A stretch of DNA of 64,000 bases. Origin: an uncultured Alphaproteobacteria bacterium. GTDB lineage: Bacteria; Pseudomonadota; Alphaproteobacteria; RF32; CAG-239. The stretch is taken from contig CALXYB010000006.1 in NCBI GenBank assembly GCA_944392835.1, positions 23,933 through 87,932 of the forward strand, given 5' to 3'. The notes beneath the pieces are model-generated. The model was not told where the DNA came from, searched no databases, and saw nothing but the letters and a program-made list of their open reading frames with translations. Position 1 is the first letter of the stretch. Each line of letters opens with the position of its first letter. This document shows positions 52,396 to 60,493 of this stretch, one piece after another. The position numbers were made by a program, and so were the translations under genes.

Positions 52396-53181
52396 ATGAA
52401 AAGTATTATTGAAGTCCCCTTATATTCTATAGGGGAAGCAGATGGTTTGAACACGGCTGTCCGACAGCGGACTTTCAAAGATGCCGTGATTAAAATGTAT
52501 CAAAGCGGCGGTATGTACATCGTTCACGCTCGGGATAAGTGTTATTGGCGGTACAAGACGGTTATTAAGCCTAGGGTTAACCCTATTACTTATATCTTTG
52601 GAAAAGAGTTTTCCATTGATCAAGGAAAACAAATGTTTAATGCCTCAGGATTAAGATGGATTGAATCTATTGAAGAGAAAGGCTTTAAGTCATTTGTATA
52701 TTGTTCTCGTGCTGTCGGAACGCAGTTTATGCCAGTGGGTGAAAATGATATAGTTTTGAGCGATGAGTTTTGTCGGAAACTTGCCGGTGAAAATGTACGC
52801 ATAAATGGAAGAAAGGATTGGTTGCTATCTGAGCCTGTTTTTCGGGTTATAGGTCAGGAAAAATCTGATTTTTCTGTTTTGTCGGATATTACAACTAAGA
52901 TGAAATATGATAATATCATCGGTTTTGAGGTTTTTTCTTGTGCTTATTACTCAGACGCGGCTTTTGATATTGAAAGTGAAGGTCGGCAATATGTTTTTGA
53001 AGATGCTGTGGTGGAGAAATCTTCTTTGCGTCAGCTTTTTTCTCATAACAAAAATATTTTGCGCCGAATTGATTCTTTCAAGGGTGAGGCTATGATTTTG
53101 GATAATGATAATCAGGTCTACCCTTTGAGGGAAAATTATGTTCCAATTAGGCGGTGTTTTGTAAACACGTGGAATAGATGA
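52396..53181 (+). CDS. Hypothetical protein, 261 residues
   Basis: A 261-residue protein with no membrane helix or signal peptide. It is rich in aromatic residues and charged loops (YIVHARDKCYWRYKTVIKPR, DEFCRKLAGENVRINGRKDW). I do not recognise a family. The even composition and the terminator right behind it support a real gene. No clear ribosome site is visible before the ATG. It lies between the glycosylase and the end of the rnf operon. Confidence 0.7.
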   Translation: MKSIIEVPLYSIGEADGLNTAVRQRTFKDAVIKMYQSGGMYIVHARDKCYWRYKTVIKPRVNPITYIFGKEFSIDQGKQMFNASGLRWIESIEEKGFKSFVYCSRAVGTQFMPVGENDIVLSDEFCRKLAGENVRINGRKDWLLSEPVFRVIGQEKSDFSVLSDITTKMKYDNIIGFEVFSCAYYSDAAFDIESEGRQYVFEDAVVEKSSLRQLFSHNKNILRRIDSFKGEAMILDNDNQVYPLRENYVPIRRCFVNTWNR

Positions 53182-53183
53182 TG

Positions 53184-53230
53184 AAAAAGAAAGGGTTTTG
53201 CTTCATTTTTGAGCAAAACCCTTTCTTTTT
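53184..53230. terminator. Convergent terminator 52396 gene / rnf operon
   Basis: AAAAAGAAAGGGTTTTGCTT pairs with GAGCAAAACCCTTTCTTTTT across CATTTTT; symmetrical and usable by both strands. Confidence 0.9.
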
Positions 53231-53239
53231 GGCAATAAA

Positions 53240-53815
53240 CTAGTGCCCTATTCCGGCAAAACCCATAAAAGCCATTGATAGTAGACCAGCTGTGATAAGA
53301 GCTATCGGCGTGCCTTTGATAACAGCCGGAAGTTTGGTTCGGGACATTCTCTCCCTTAAGCCGGCAAACAGGACAATCGCCAAGGTGAAGCCCATGGCAT
53401 TGGCCAGACCATAGCATACGGAAGAAAGCAAGCCAAACTGCTTTTGAATGGCTAATATGGCAACACCTAAAACCGCGCAGTTGGTGGTGATTAAGGGTAA
53501 GAAGATACCCAGAGCCTGATAAAGCGCCGGTGATACCTTCTTTAAGATTATCTCAACCATCTGAACAAGCGAGGCTATAACCAAAATGAAGATTACCGTT
53601 ATCATGAAGGTTAGGTTATACGGAACCAACAATTTGTAATATATTAGGAAAGTTACGATTGCCGAAAGTGTCATAACGAACATTACGGCAAATCCCATAC
53701 CCAAAGCCGTAGAAATTTTCTTGGAAACACCCAAAAACGGACAAATGCCCAAAAACTGCGACAAAACAATGTTGTTTACGAAAATGGCGGCAATAAAAAT
53801 CATAAGGTAGCTCAT
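53240..53815 (-). CDS. rnfA: Rnf electron transport complex subunit A
   Basis: A 191-residue, six-helix membrane protein. It has NNIVLSQFLGICPFLGVSKK near the N-terminus and PLITTNCAVLGVAIL in the middle, where paired cysteines bind the membrane Fe-S site between RnfA and RnfE. It is the last gene of the operon. It pairs with RnfE as two inverted homologous subunits of the Na+- or H+-translocating ferredoxin:NAD oxidoreductase. Confidence 0.96.
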   Translation of the reverse strand: MSYLMIFIAAIFVNNIVLSQFLGICPFLGVSKKISTALGMGFAVMFVMTLSAIVTFLIYYKLLVPYNLTFMITVIFILVIASLVQMVEIILKKVSPALYQALGIFLPLITTNCAVLGVAILAIQKQFGLLSSVCYGLANAMGFTLAIVLFAGLRERMSRTKLPAVIKGTPIALITAGLLSMAFMGFAGIGH

Positions 53816-54412
53816 TTATTTTACTCCACGCAGTTTGTTGACAAGAATGATTAGACCGGCCAAAGCAATAAATGCTCCCGGCGGCATAATGAACAAAAGC
53901 ATCGGGTATGCCTCCTCGCCTGCAAAGCTCCAGCCAAAAACAGAATAAGAGCCCAAAATCTCACGGACGATGCCAAGAGATGTTAAGCCGATTGTGAAGC
54001 CTAAGCCCATGCCGATTGCATCAAGTACGGACTGAAACATATTGTTTTTGGCTGCAAAAGCCTCTGCTCTACCCAAGATGATGCAGTTGACCACAATCAG
54101 CGGAATGAAAATGCCCAATTGGGCATGGAGTTCGGGCAGATATGCCGCCATCAAAAGCTCCACAACCGTTACAAATGAGGCAATTATGACAATGTAGCAA
54201 GGAATGCGCACCATTGAGGGAATAAAGTTTTTGACCAAAGATATGGCCGAATTGGACAAGATTAGCACAAATAAGGTTGCTAAGCCCATGCCCAAACCAT
54301 TGGCGGCTGAAGTGGTTACGCCTAAAGTCGGACACATACCCAAAAGCATAACAAAGGTTGGGTTTTCGCGAATAATGCCTCGGGTCAGATTTTGAATAGT
54401 TTGTGAGCTCAT
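53816..54412 (-). CDS. rnfE: Rnf electron transport complex subunit E
   Basis: A 198-residue, six-helix homologue of RnfA. It has ENPTFVMLLGMCPTLGVTTS and PLIVVNCIILGRAEAFAAKN, the RnfE form of the cysteine motif. It is directly upstream of rnfA, with abutting codons, and completes the membrane core together with RnfD. Confidence 0.96.
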   Translation of the reverse strand: MSSQTIQNLTRGIIRENPTFVMLLGMCPTLGVTTSAANGLGMGLATLFVLILSNSAISLVKNFIPSMVRIPCYIVIIASFVTVVELLMAAYLPELHAQLGIFIPLIVVNCIILGRAEAFAAKNNMFQSVLDAIGMGLGFTIGLTSLGIVREILGSYSVFGWSFAGEEAYPMLLFIMPPGAFIALAGLIILVNKLRGVK

Positions 54413-54415
54413 ATC

Positions 54416-55006
54416 TTATAATCCTGCTGAAAAATTGCTATATGCATCATAGGCGCGCTGGATGGCATCTATGACTGCGCGTGAGCTTATGGTGGCTGCC
54501 GTTACGGCATCAATATCTCCACCGTCTTTGTTTACTTTGAAATTTACTTTGCTCGGGTTTAAGCCTTTGAATTGGTCGGCAAAAGATTTTTCGGCAACTT
54601 TTGTTCCAAGTCCCGGAGTTTCTTTATGATCTATCAGCTTATAGCCGCTGATGTTGCCATCTAAGGTAAAGCCGACCATAATCTCCATTTTGCCGCCAAA
54701 GCCTTTGTTGGTATAAGACTTTATGGCTAAGGCGATAATTTTGCCGTTGCGACGGACGGGGTACATCATCAGCTTTTTCTTATGGGAGGTTGTGATGTAT
54801 GTCCTTTCGGCAAAAGGATTGTTATCAAATTCTTCGGGGATAATCTCGGAGATGGCTTTGAGCTCCATATTGTCTTTAACCGCCTTAATCGGTGCAGCCG
54901 TTATTTGCTGAACATAGCCCAAAATAAGAGCTGATAAGGCACAGACAATAACCAGAGCTAAAATCATATTGGTTAGGCTTGATTTTATGGGGTGATTTTT
55001 TGCCAT
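54416..55006 (-). CDS. rnfG: Rnf electron transport complex subunit G
   Basis: A 196-residue protein with one N-terminal membrane helix and a periplasmic FMN-binding domain. The flavinylation motif is DAVTAATISSRAV, where the last Thr of TAAT would carry the FMN; the usual Gly is Ala. The ApbE flavin transferase that attaches FMN is encoded at the head of the same operon. Confidence 0.95.
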   Translation of the reverse strand: MAKNHPIKSSLTNMILALVIVCALSALILGYVQQITAAPIKAVKDNMELKAISEIIPEEFDNNPFAERTYITTSHKKKLMMYPVRRNGKIIALAIKSYTNKGFGGKMEIMVGFTLDGNISGYKLIDHKETPGLGTKVAEKSFADQFKGLNPSKVNFKVNKDGGDIDAVTAATISSRAVIDAIQRAYDAYSNFSAGL

Positions 55007-55999
55007 TTATTTTCTCCCTGTGCCAAAGACGCGTGGAATCGTGAAATAATCAATTAACGGTACAAAGGCGTTCATTATCAAAATTGCAAAAGACACACCT
55101 TCGGGATATACGCTCCAACGACGGATGATTACCGTTAAAATTCCGCAGCCGATGGCAAAAACAATTTGGCCTTTGCGGCTCATCGGTGTGGTGGCGTAGT
55201 CCGTTGCCATAAAAATGGCGCCAAGCAGCAAGCCGCCCGATAAAATTTGGGTTATAGGCTCAACCTGAATATTGCTGCCATTTAGCCACATAATACCTGT
55301 AATCAAAAATACGGTAGAAATGTAGTAAAAAGGTATGTGCCAGCCAATGACTCTTCTCCAGAGCAAATAAGCAAAGCCTAATAACAAGGCCAGAGCTGAA
55401 ACCTCGCCCAAACAACCTCCCGTATAGCCTAAGAACATTTGTCCATAGTCTGGCAAGTTTTCCAAGCCTCCAACCAGTTTTGTGGCGGAGCTTTCGGCAT
55501 CTATATGTTTCAAGATGCCTAAGGTTGTGGCTCCGGTTTCAACATCCGTGTTCAAAAAGTTTAGGAAATCAGGCTTGGGCCAGCTGGTCATCTGAACCGG
55601 AAAAGAAATGAACAAAAAGACGCGGCCGACAAGTGCCGGATTGAAAACGTTTTTGCCAATGCCGCCAAAAGCCATTTTACCTATAACTATGGCAACAAAA
55701 CTACCAATCAGAATCATCCAAATCGGCATATTTGAAGGCAAGTTATAGGCTAATAACAATCCTGTAACAACGGCGGATAAGTTTCCGGTCGTGGGCGTGC
55801 TTTTTAAGAGATAACGGCAAGTTAAATATTCAAAAGCAACACAAGCTGCAACAGCTGTTAAAACAACCGTTAATGCGTTTAATCCAAAAATAAGAACAGC
55901 CGCAACCAAAGCCGGCATTAAGGCGATGACAACATCGCGCATAATGCTTCTGGTATCTTGCGGTGAGTTCATATGTGGTGCAGTAGAAATTTTGAGCAT
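55007..55999 (-). CDS. rnfD: Rnf electron transport complex subunit D
   Basis: A 330-residue membrane protein of the RnfD/NqrB family. It has GKMAFGGIGKNVFNPALVGR and the FMN attachment motif TGATTLG in the periplasmic loop (about residue 150). The C-terminal helices contain FMATDYATTPMSRKGQ. RnfD passes electrons between the flavins and is thought to form the ion path. Confidence 0.96.
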   Translation of the reverse strand: MLKISTAPHMNSPQDTRSIMRDVVIALMPALVAAVLIFGLNALTVVLTAVAACVAFEYLTCRYLLKSTPTTGNLSAVVTGLLLAYNLPSNMPIWMILIGSFVAIVIGKMAFGGIGKNVFNPALVGRVFLFISFPVQMTSWPKPDFLNFLNTDVETGATTLGILKHIDAESSATKLVGGLENLPDYGQMFLGYTGGCLGEVSALALLLGFAYLLWRRVIGWHIPFYYISTVFLITGIMWLNGSNIQVEPITQILSGGLLLGAIFMATDYATTPMSRKGQIVFAIGCGILTVIIRRWSVYPEGVSFAILIMNAFVPLIDYFTIPRVFGTGRK

Positions 56000-56009
56000 A
56001 GTCTAAGCC

Positions 56010-57329
56010 TTATTTTGATTTTTTAAGTTCATATTTGCCGAGTTTGCAATAGTCTAGCAGTGGAATGCGTGCCGGACAGATATAGGCACAAGAGCCGCAT
56101 TCAATGCAGTCTAAGACGTGGAGTTGCTTCATCTCGTGATAATCGCCCTCCCTCACCTGAGAGGCGATGGCAAATGGGCGCAAACCTACCGGACAAGCAT
56201 CTACGCATTTGCCGCAACGGATACAAGCGGTTTCTTCCGGCTTAAAGGAATGATCATCCTTAAACAGCAAAATACCCGAGCTGAGCTTGGTTATCGGAGC
56301 ATTGATGTTGACCGCCGAAGTACCCATCATCGGGCCACCGAAGATGATTTTGCCAATCTCGGCCGGATTGCCGTGGACTTTGTTTATGAGATATGACGCA
56401 GGGGTACCTACTCTAACCATAAAGTTTGACGGGTTTTCCGCAGCGTCTCCGCTGACGGTTACAACACGTTCAAACAAGGGTTTGTTCTTTTGTACGGCTT
56501 CATAAATAGCGTTTACCGTGCCGACATTTTGAACAATGCAACCGACATCTACGGGAAGTTTGCCTGAGGGGACTTCTCTGCCGGTTACGGCTTCAATCAG
56601 TTGTTTTTCCGCACCTTGCGGATATTTGGTTTGCATAACCTGAACATTTACGCCGACATAGCTACGGGTGATTTTTCTTAAAGCCTCAATGGCGTTTGGT
56701 TTGTTTTCATCAACCGCAATTATGGCGTTTTGAATCCCTAAAACTTTGTTTAAGATTTTAGCGCCGACAATGATTTGTTCTGCTTTTTCAACCATTAAAC
56801 GGTCATCTGCAGTCAGATAAGGTTCGCATTCAATACCGTTGATAATCAGGTATTCAACCTTTTTGCCTTCGGGAATGGTGGTTTTTATCGGGGTTGGGTA
56901 CCCTGCTCCGCCCATACCGACAATTCCGGCTTCGCGGATTTTGGCAATAATCTCTTCCGGTGAAAGGGTAATTTCCTTTATAATATCCGGACTACGGTCA
57001 ATGCTTTCTTCCCATTCGTCGCCCTCAACTTTGACGGTTATCATTTGTTCCAAATAACCAAATTCACCCTCAATTTCCTCTACCTTTAAGACTTCGCCTG
57101 AGACTGAAGAGTGAACATCTGCCGAGACAATTCCGTCCGCATCGGCCAAAAGTGTTCCCACTTTGACTTTGTCTCCCTTGCTGACCAAGATTTTGGCCGG
57201 ACTTCCGATATGTTGTTTGACCGGAATATAGGCAATCTCCGGTAGACCGGCATCTTCTATAGGTTTATTGGTGGTGATTTTGTGCTTGTCGGGGTGAATG
57301 CCGCCGATGTGAAATGTTTTATTGCTCAT
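56010..57329 (-). CDS. rnfC: Rnf electron transport complex subunit C
   Basis: A 439-residue soluble subunit. The N-terminal barrel is followed by the NADH/FMN fold with GMGGAGYPTPIKT and INGIECEPYLTADDRL. Two 4Fe-4S motifs lie near the C-terminus: CIRCGKCVDACPVG and CIECGSCAYICPAR. It is the NADH-oxidising or NAD-reducing module. The short C-terminus lacks the long Ala/Lys repeat tail of enterobacterial RnfC. Its start overlaps the end of rnfB by 11 bases. Confidence 0.96.
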   Translation of the reverse strand: MSNKTFHIGGIHPDKHKITTNKPIEDAGLPEIAYIPVKQHIGSPAKILVSKGDKVKVGTLLADADGIVSADVHSSVSGEVLKVEEIEGEFGYLEQMITVKVEGDEWEESIDRSPDIIKEITLSPEEIIAKIREAGIVGMGGAGYPTPIKTTIPEGKKVEYLIINGIECEPYLTADDRLMVEKAEQIIVGAKILNKVLGIQNAIIAVDENKPNAIEALRKITRSYVGVNVQVMQTKYPQGAEKQLIEAVTGREVPSGKLPVDVGCIVQNVGTVNAIYEAVQKNKPLFERVVTVSGDAAENPSNFMVRVGTPASYLINKVHGNPAEIGKIIFGGPMMGTSAVNINAPITKLSSGILLFKDDHSFKPEETACIRCGKCVDACPVGLRPFAIASQVREGDYHEMKQLHVLDCIECGSCAYICPARIPLLDYCKLGKYELKKSK

Positions 57330-58167
57330 TTTTTACCTCTGCGGATGATGAATTCTTGGTGCAGATGATAGCTCCTGTCGGGCAGTTTTCAGCCAAACTT
57401 GCGCCAAATTCTTCTGCCGAGACCGTTGTCGGGATGTATGAGAGATTGTTTTCAACCTTAACAGCCTCGCAAATCTTGCTGCATTTCATGCAACCGATGC
57501 AGGCTGCTTTGCAGTTTTTGCGTGCCAGAGCGCCTTTTTGTGTGTTGCTGCAAGCCACATAAACTCTTACGCCGTTGTTTTTGGGTCTGATTTCATATAA
57601 TCCTCTCGGGCAAGTGCGAACACAAGCGCCGCAAGAAGTGCATTTGTTTTCGTCAACGACAGGAATTCCCGTAACCTCGTCCATTTTGATTGCACCGAAA
57701 GGACAAGCTTTTACACAATCGCCAAAGCGCAAGCAACCGTTCGGGCAGCCACTGCGTCCGACCGAAATGCGGTTGGCCATACGACAACTTTTCATACCCG
57801 TATAAATGACTTTATCCGGTGCATTTTGGCAGGTACCGTTACATTTCAAAACAGCAACGCAAGGTTCTTTAACAGCAGCAACATAGCCCATCTCTGAAGC
57901 AACCTTGTCCATAACCGCTTGACCACCGACCGTGCAGAACAAGTCCTTAAACTCGGTTTCCGAGCTATTGGCGCAAGCAACGGCAAAGGCATGACAGCCC
58001 GCTTTGCCGCAAGCACCACAGTTTGCACCGGGGAGCAAGGCTTCTATCTGTTCTATTTTAGGATTTTCCTCTACCTTGAACTTTTGGGCGACAAAATACA
58101 AGACTATTGCAGCAATCAAAGCTGTTCCGCCCAAAATCAGGATATTTGATATGATTATGCCGGACAT
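57319..58167 (-). CDS. rnfB: Rnf electron transport complex subunit B, long multi-cluster form
   Basis: A 282-residue protein with an N-terminal membrane helix (about 6-25), the GANCGACGKAGCHAFA cluster domain, then CLRFGDCVKACPFG and CTSCGACVRTCPRG ferredoxin motifs, and a further CKAACIGCMKCSKICEA pair. This is longer than the roughly 190-residue proteobacterial RnfB and matches the extended type of Bacteroidetes and Clostridia. It takes electrons from ferredoxin at the cytosolic face. Confidence 0.95.
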   Translation of the reverse strand: MSGIIISNILILGGTALIAAIVLYFVAQKFKVEENPKIEQIEALLPGANCGACGKAGCHAFAVACANSSETEFKDLFCTVGGQAVMDKVASEMGYVAAVKEPCVAVLKCNGTCQNAPDKVIYTGMKSCRMANRISVGRSGCPNGCLRFGDCVKACPFGAIKMDEVTGIPVVDENKCTSCGACVRTCPRGLYEIRPKNNGVRVYVACSNTQKGALARKNCKAACIGCMKCSKICEAVKVENNLSYIPTTVSAEEFGASLAENCPTGAIICTKNSSSAEVKNEQ

Positions 58168-58264
58168 TCTGAAATCTTCTCCATTTGCAAAAAATATTGC
58201 TCACAAAATAGCACATTTTTTATCTAAACAAAGCAAAATATTAGGCTTACACCCAAGTAAAACT

Positions 58265-58669
58265 CTAAGATTTGATTCTGAAGCTGATTTTTTTGGCAAA
58301 TTTGTGCCGAAAAAGCCAAAGAATAAAGTAATATGGCGGTAAAACGGCCAAACTACTTAAAGCCGCGGTTGTTTCGTCATCGGTTAGGCTTATTGCCGAC
58401 AAAAGCGCTATCAGAACCAATATCAGAGGCATTATATATCCCCAGAAAACTGCAATCCAACCGCTTATGGCGGAAATTTCAACATTAACCGTTTGTCCGA
58501 TTTGATAATTTCCTACATCAGGAATGCAAAGTCGGCGAACTTTGTTTTCAGACATTGAACAATTTTCTTTTAAGTGGCAAGCAGAACAGGCTGAGCGGCT
58601 TAAAAGCTCCACGGTTATCGCATCTTTATTTACGGCAACAACGGTTGCTGTGTGTTCAATGCATGGCAA
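58265..58669 (-). CDS. rseC: RseC/SoxR-reducing-system family protein
   Basis: A 134-residue protein with the RseC cysteine cluster SACSACHLKENCSMSE, and two membrane helices (about 72-92 and 105-122). The start is TTG, set by GGAG 7 bases upstream; apbE ends 2 bases before. RseC-like genes often travel with rnf operons and are thought to help RnfABCDGE reduce SoxR or mature the complex. The role here is inferred from position. Confidence 0.88.
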   Translation of the reverse strand: MPCIEHTATVVAVNKDAITVELLSRSACSACHLKENCSMSENKVRRLCIPDVGNYQIGQTVNVEISAISGWIAVFWGYIMPLILVLIALLSAISLTDDETTAALSSLAVLPPYYFILWLFRHKFAKKISFRIKS

Positions 58670-58671
58670 AT

Positions 58672-59703
58672 TTATTCTCCCAGAAGTTTTTTTGCTTTTT
58701 CGGAAATGAGTGCCTTGAGGTCGTCATTGTCTTGGCGCACAAACATTATCATTGCCAGATTGTTGTTATTGGCAAAGGCAAGCGCCTTCTCTTCCCCCAT
58801 AGCCATAGCTGCGGTTGCCAGAGCATCTGCATCCATACAATTTTTGGCTAAAGCCGTTACGGAAGTCAGACCATGTTTGACCGGATAGCCGGTTTGTGGT
58901 GAGATGGTGTGCGCATATTTTTGACCTTCTTTGTAATAAAAATTGCGATAATCTCCGGATGTGGCTACGGCGTAATCTTTCAGGGCAATAACATAAGCAT
59001 TTTCATGAGTGTCGTCCGGTCTGATAACGCCAATTTTCCAGCCTTTTTCGTCTTCAGAGCGGTTGCCTCTCGCAGCTACTTCTCCGCCAATTTCTACCAC
59101 AAAGTCCGTGTAACCTTCTTCTTCCAACAGACGGACAATGCTGTCTACGCCATAACCTTTAGCAATGGCAGACAGGTTAAGATAGGTGTCGTCATGTTTC
59201 TTTTTAATGCGGGTGTAATCCTTATTAAAACTTAATTTGTCAAAGCCCGTATATTTCAAAACTTCTTTGATTTGTTCTTTGGTCGGGGTGTTTTGCGGTT
59301 TGGATACGCCGAATCCCCATAAATCAACCAGTTTCCCGACCGTGGGGTCAAAGTTGCCGTTGCTTAGCTTCCATACCTTATGTGCATCTTTTAGGAGCAA
59401 AGACATTTCTGCAGATAAGTCCAGCCACTCGTCTTTTTTTGCGTTGTTTATGCCGTTTATTTCCGAATCCGGTGCAAAAACAGACATCTTTTGGCTAACT
59501 TCGTCCAAGCGCTGTTTAATCTTTTGCGGCAGCATCTTATCTTCTCTCGGGGTGCGGATTTTGATGTTGTAATAGGTTCCCATCGTCTCTCCGCTGATGA
59601 GCTGGTATGGGGTGCCCGTTTGGCTGAAAAACCAGATAAGTCCGCCTAAAATCAAAAGGATTGAAAAGTTGCGCAAAATTCTCATATTATGTTTTACACT
59701 CAC
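58672..59703 (-). CDS. apbE: FAD:protein FMN transferase ApbE
   Basis: A 343-residue protein with an N-terminal membrane anchor (about 9-26, NFSILLILGGLIWFF). The ApbE motifs are ETMGTYYNIKI, LSAIAKGYGVDSIVRLL, VEIGGEVAARGNR, YAVATSGDYRNFY and HTISPQTGYP, and later MDADALATAAMAMGEEKA. It transfers FMN from FAD to Thr of RnfG and RnfD. It leads the operon apbE-rseC-rnfBCDGEA. Confidence 0.95.
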   Translation of the reverse strand: MSVKHNMRILRNFSILLILGGLIWFFSQTGTPYQLISGETMGTYYNIKIRTPREDKMLPQKIKQRLDEVSQKMSVFAPDSEINGINNAKKDEWLDLSAEMSLLLKDAHKVWKLSNGNFDPTVGKLVDLWGFGVSKPQNTPTKEQIKEVLKYTGFDKLSFNKDYTRIKKKHDDTYLNLSAIAKGYGVDSIVRLLEEEGYTDFVVEIGGEVAARGNRSEDEKGWKIGVIRPDDTHENAYVIALKDYAVATSGDYRNFYYKEGQKYAHTISPQTGYPVKHGLTSVTALAKNCMDADALATAAMAMGEEKALAFANNNNLAMIMFVRQDNDDLKALISEKAKKLLGE

Positions 59704-59758
59704 TTAATTTATTATAAAATATTAGCAGTCGGTTAAATTTTTGATGAGGTATTATACT

Positions 59759-60493
59759 ATGCTTGATAAAATTAAATCAATAAAAAACACTTTGCGCATT
59801 TCGGAACGGCTGGAAAAACTCAAGATTAAGCAGATGTCTGAGCGGATTTTCGGCTTTGTTAAAAAAATTTATGATGCTTTGTATAAGTTTTTTGACGTGC
59901 TTGGAAAAAAATTCAGCAAAAGCGGTGTCTCTGCCAATTTAGTGTCCATCTCCGGCTTTGTTATCGGTATTTTTGCCATTAATTTTTTGGCTATGGAGAT
60001 GTATGGATATGCTCTGTTTTGCATCTTGATTAACCGTGCGTTTGATGCTTTGGACGGTGCAATTGCCAGACATTCGGAAGTTACGGATTTTGGTATTTTC
60101 TTGGATGCGGCGTTAGATTATATATTTTATGCCGGCGTTATCTTTGGTTTTGCTCTGGCTAACCCTGCCGATAACGCGGTTGCCGCAGGATTTTTGCTTT
60201 TTGCCTTTACTTCGGCTTCCTGCGCGTTGTTGGCTTATGCCGTGGTCGCTTATAAAAATAACTCTCAGGAAAAACTTAATCTTCGTCAATCTCCTTTCTA
60301 TTTGGGCGGTGTGGCACAAGGTTTTGAAACTTTTGTGGCTTTAATCATCCTCTGCATCATTCCCGTATGGTTTATGCCGATTGCCATTATCTTGGGTGTT
60401 TTAAGTCTGGTTAAGGCTTTGAGCGTGATTGCCGCAGCTTATTATAATTTTGTGATTGCCGTTAAAGCAAAAAAGAAAAATCATAATGGCTAA
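59759..60493 (+). CDS. CDP-alcohol phosphatidyltransferase
   Basis: A 244-residue membrane protein, started at ATG 59759 with GAGG about 10 bases upstream. The signature D(x2)DG(x2)AR(x8)G(x3)D(x3)D is complete in RAFDALDGAIAR and DFGIFLDAALDY. About six helices follow a charged N-terminal helix (KSIKNTLRISERLEKLKIKQ). The family swaps CMP for an alcohol in phospholipid synthesis; the acceptor here is not evident. It overlaps the next gene by 8 bases and is divergent from apbE. Confidence 0.88.
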   Translation: MLDKIKSIKNTLRISERLEKLKIKQMSERIFGFVKKIYDALYKFFDVLGKKFSKSGVSANLVSISGFVIGIFAINFLAMEMYGYALFCILINRAFDALDGAIARHSEVTDFGIFLDAALDYIFYAGVIFGFALANPADNAVAAGFLLFAFTSASCALLAYAVVAYKNNSQEKLNLRQSPFYLGGVAQGFETFVALIILCIIPVWFMPIAIILGVLSLVKALSVIAAAYYNFVIAVKAKKKNHNG

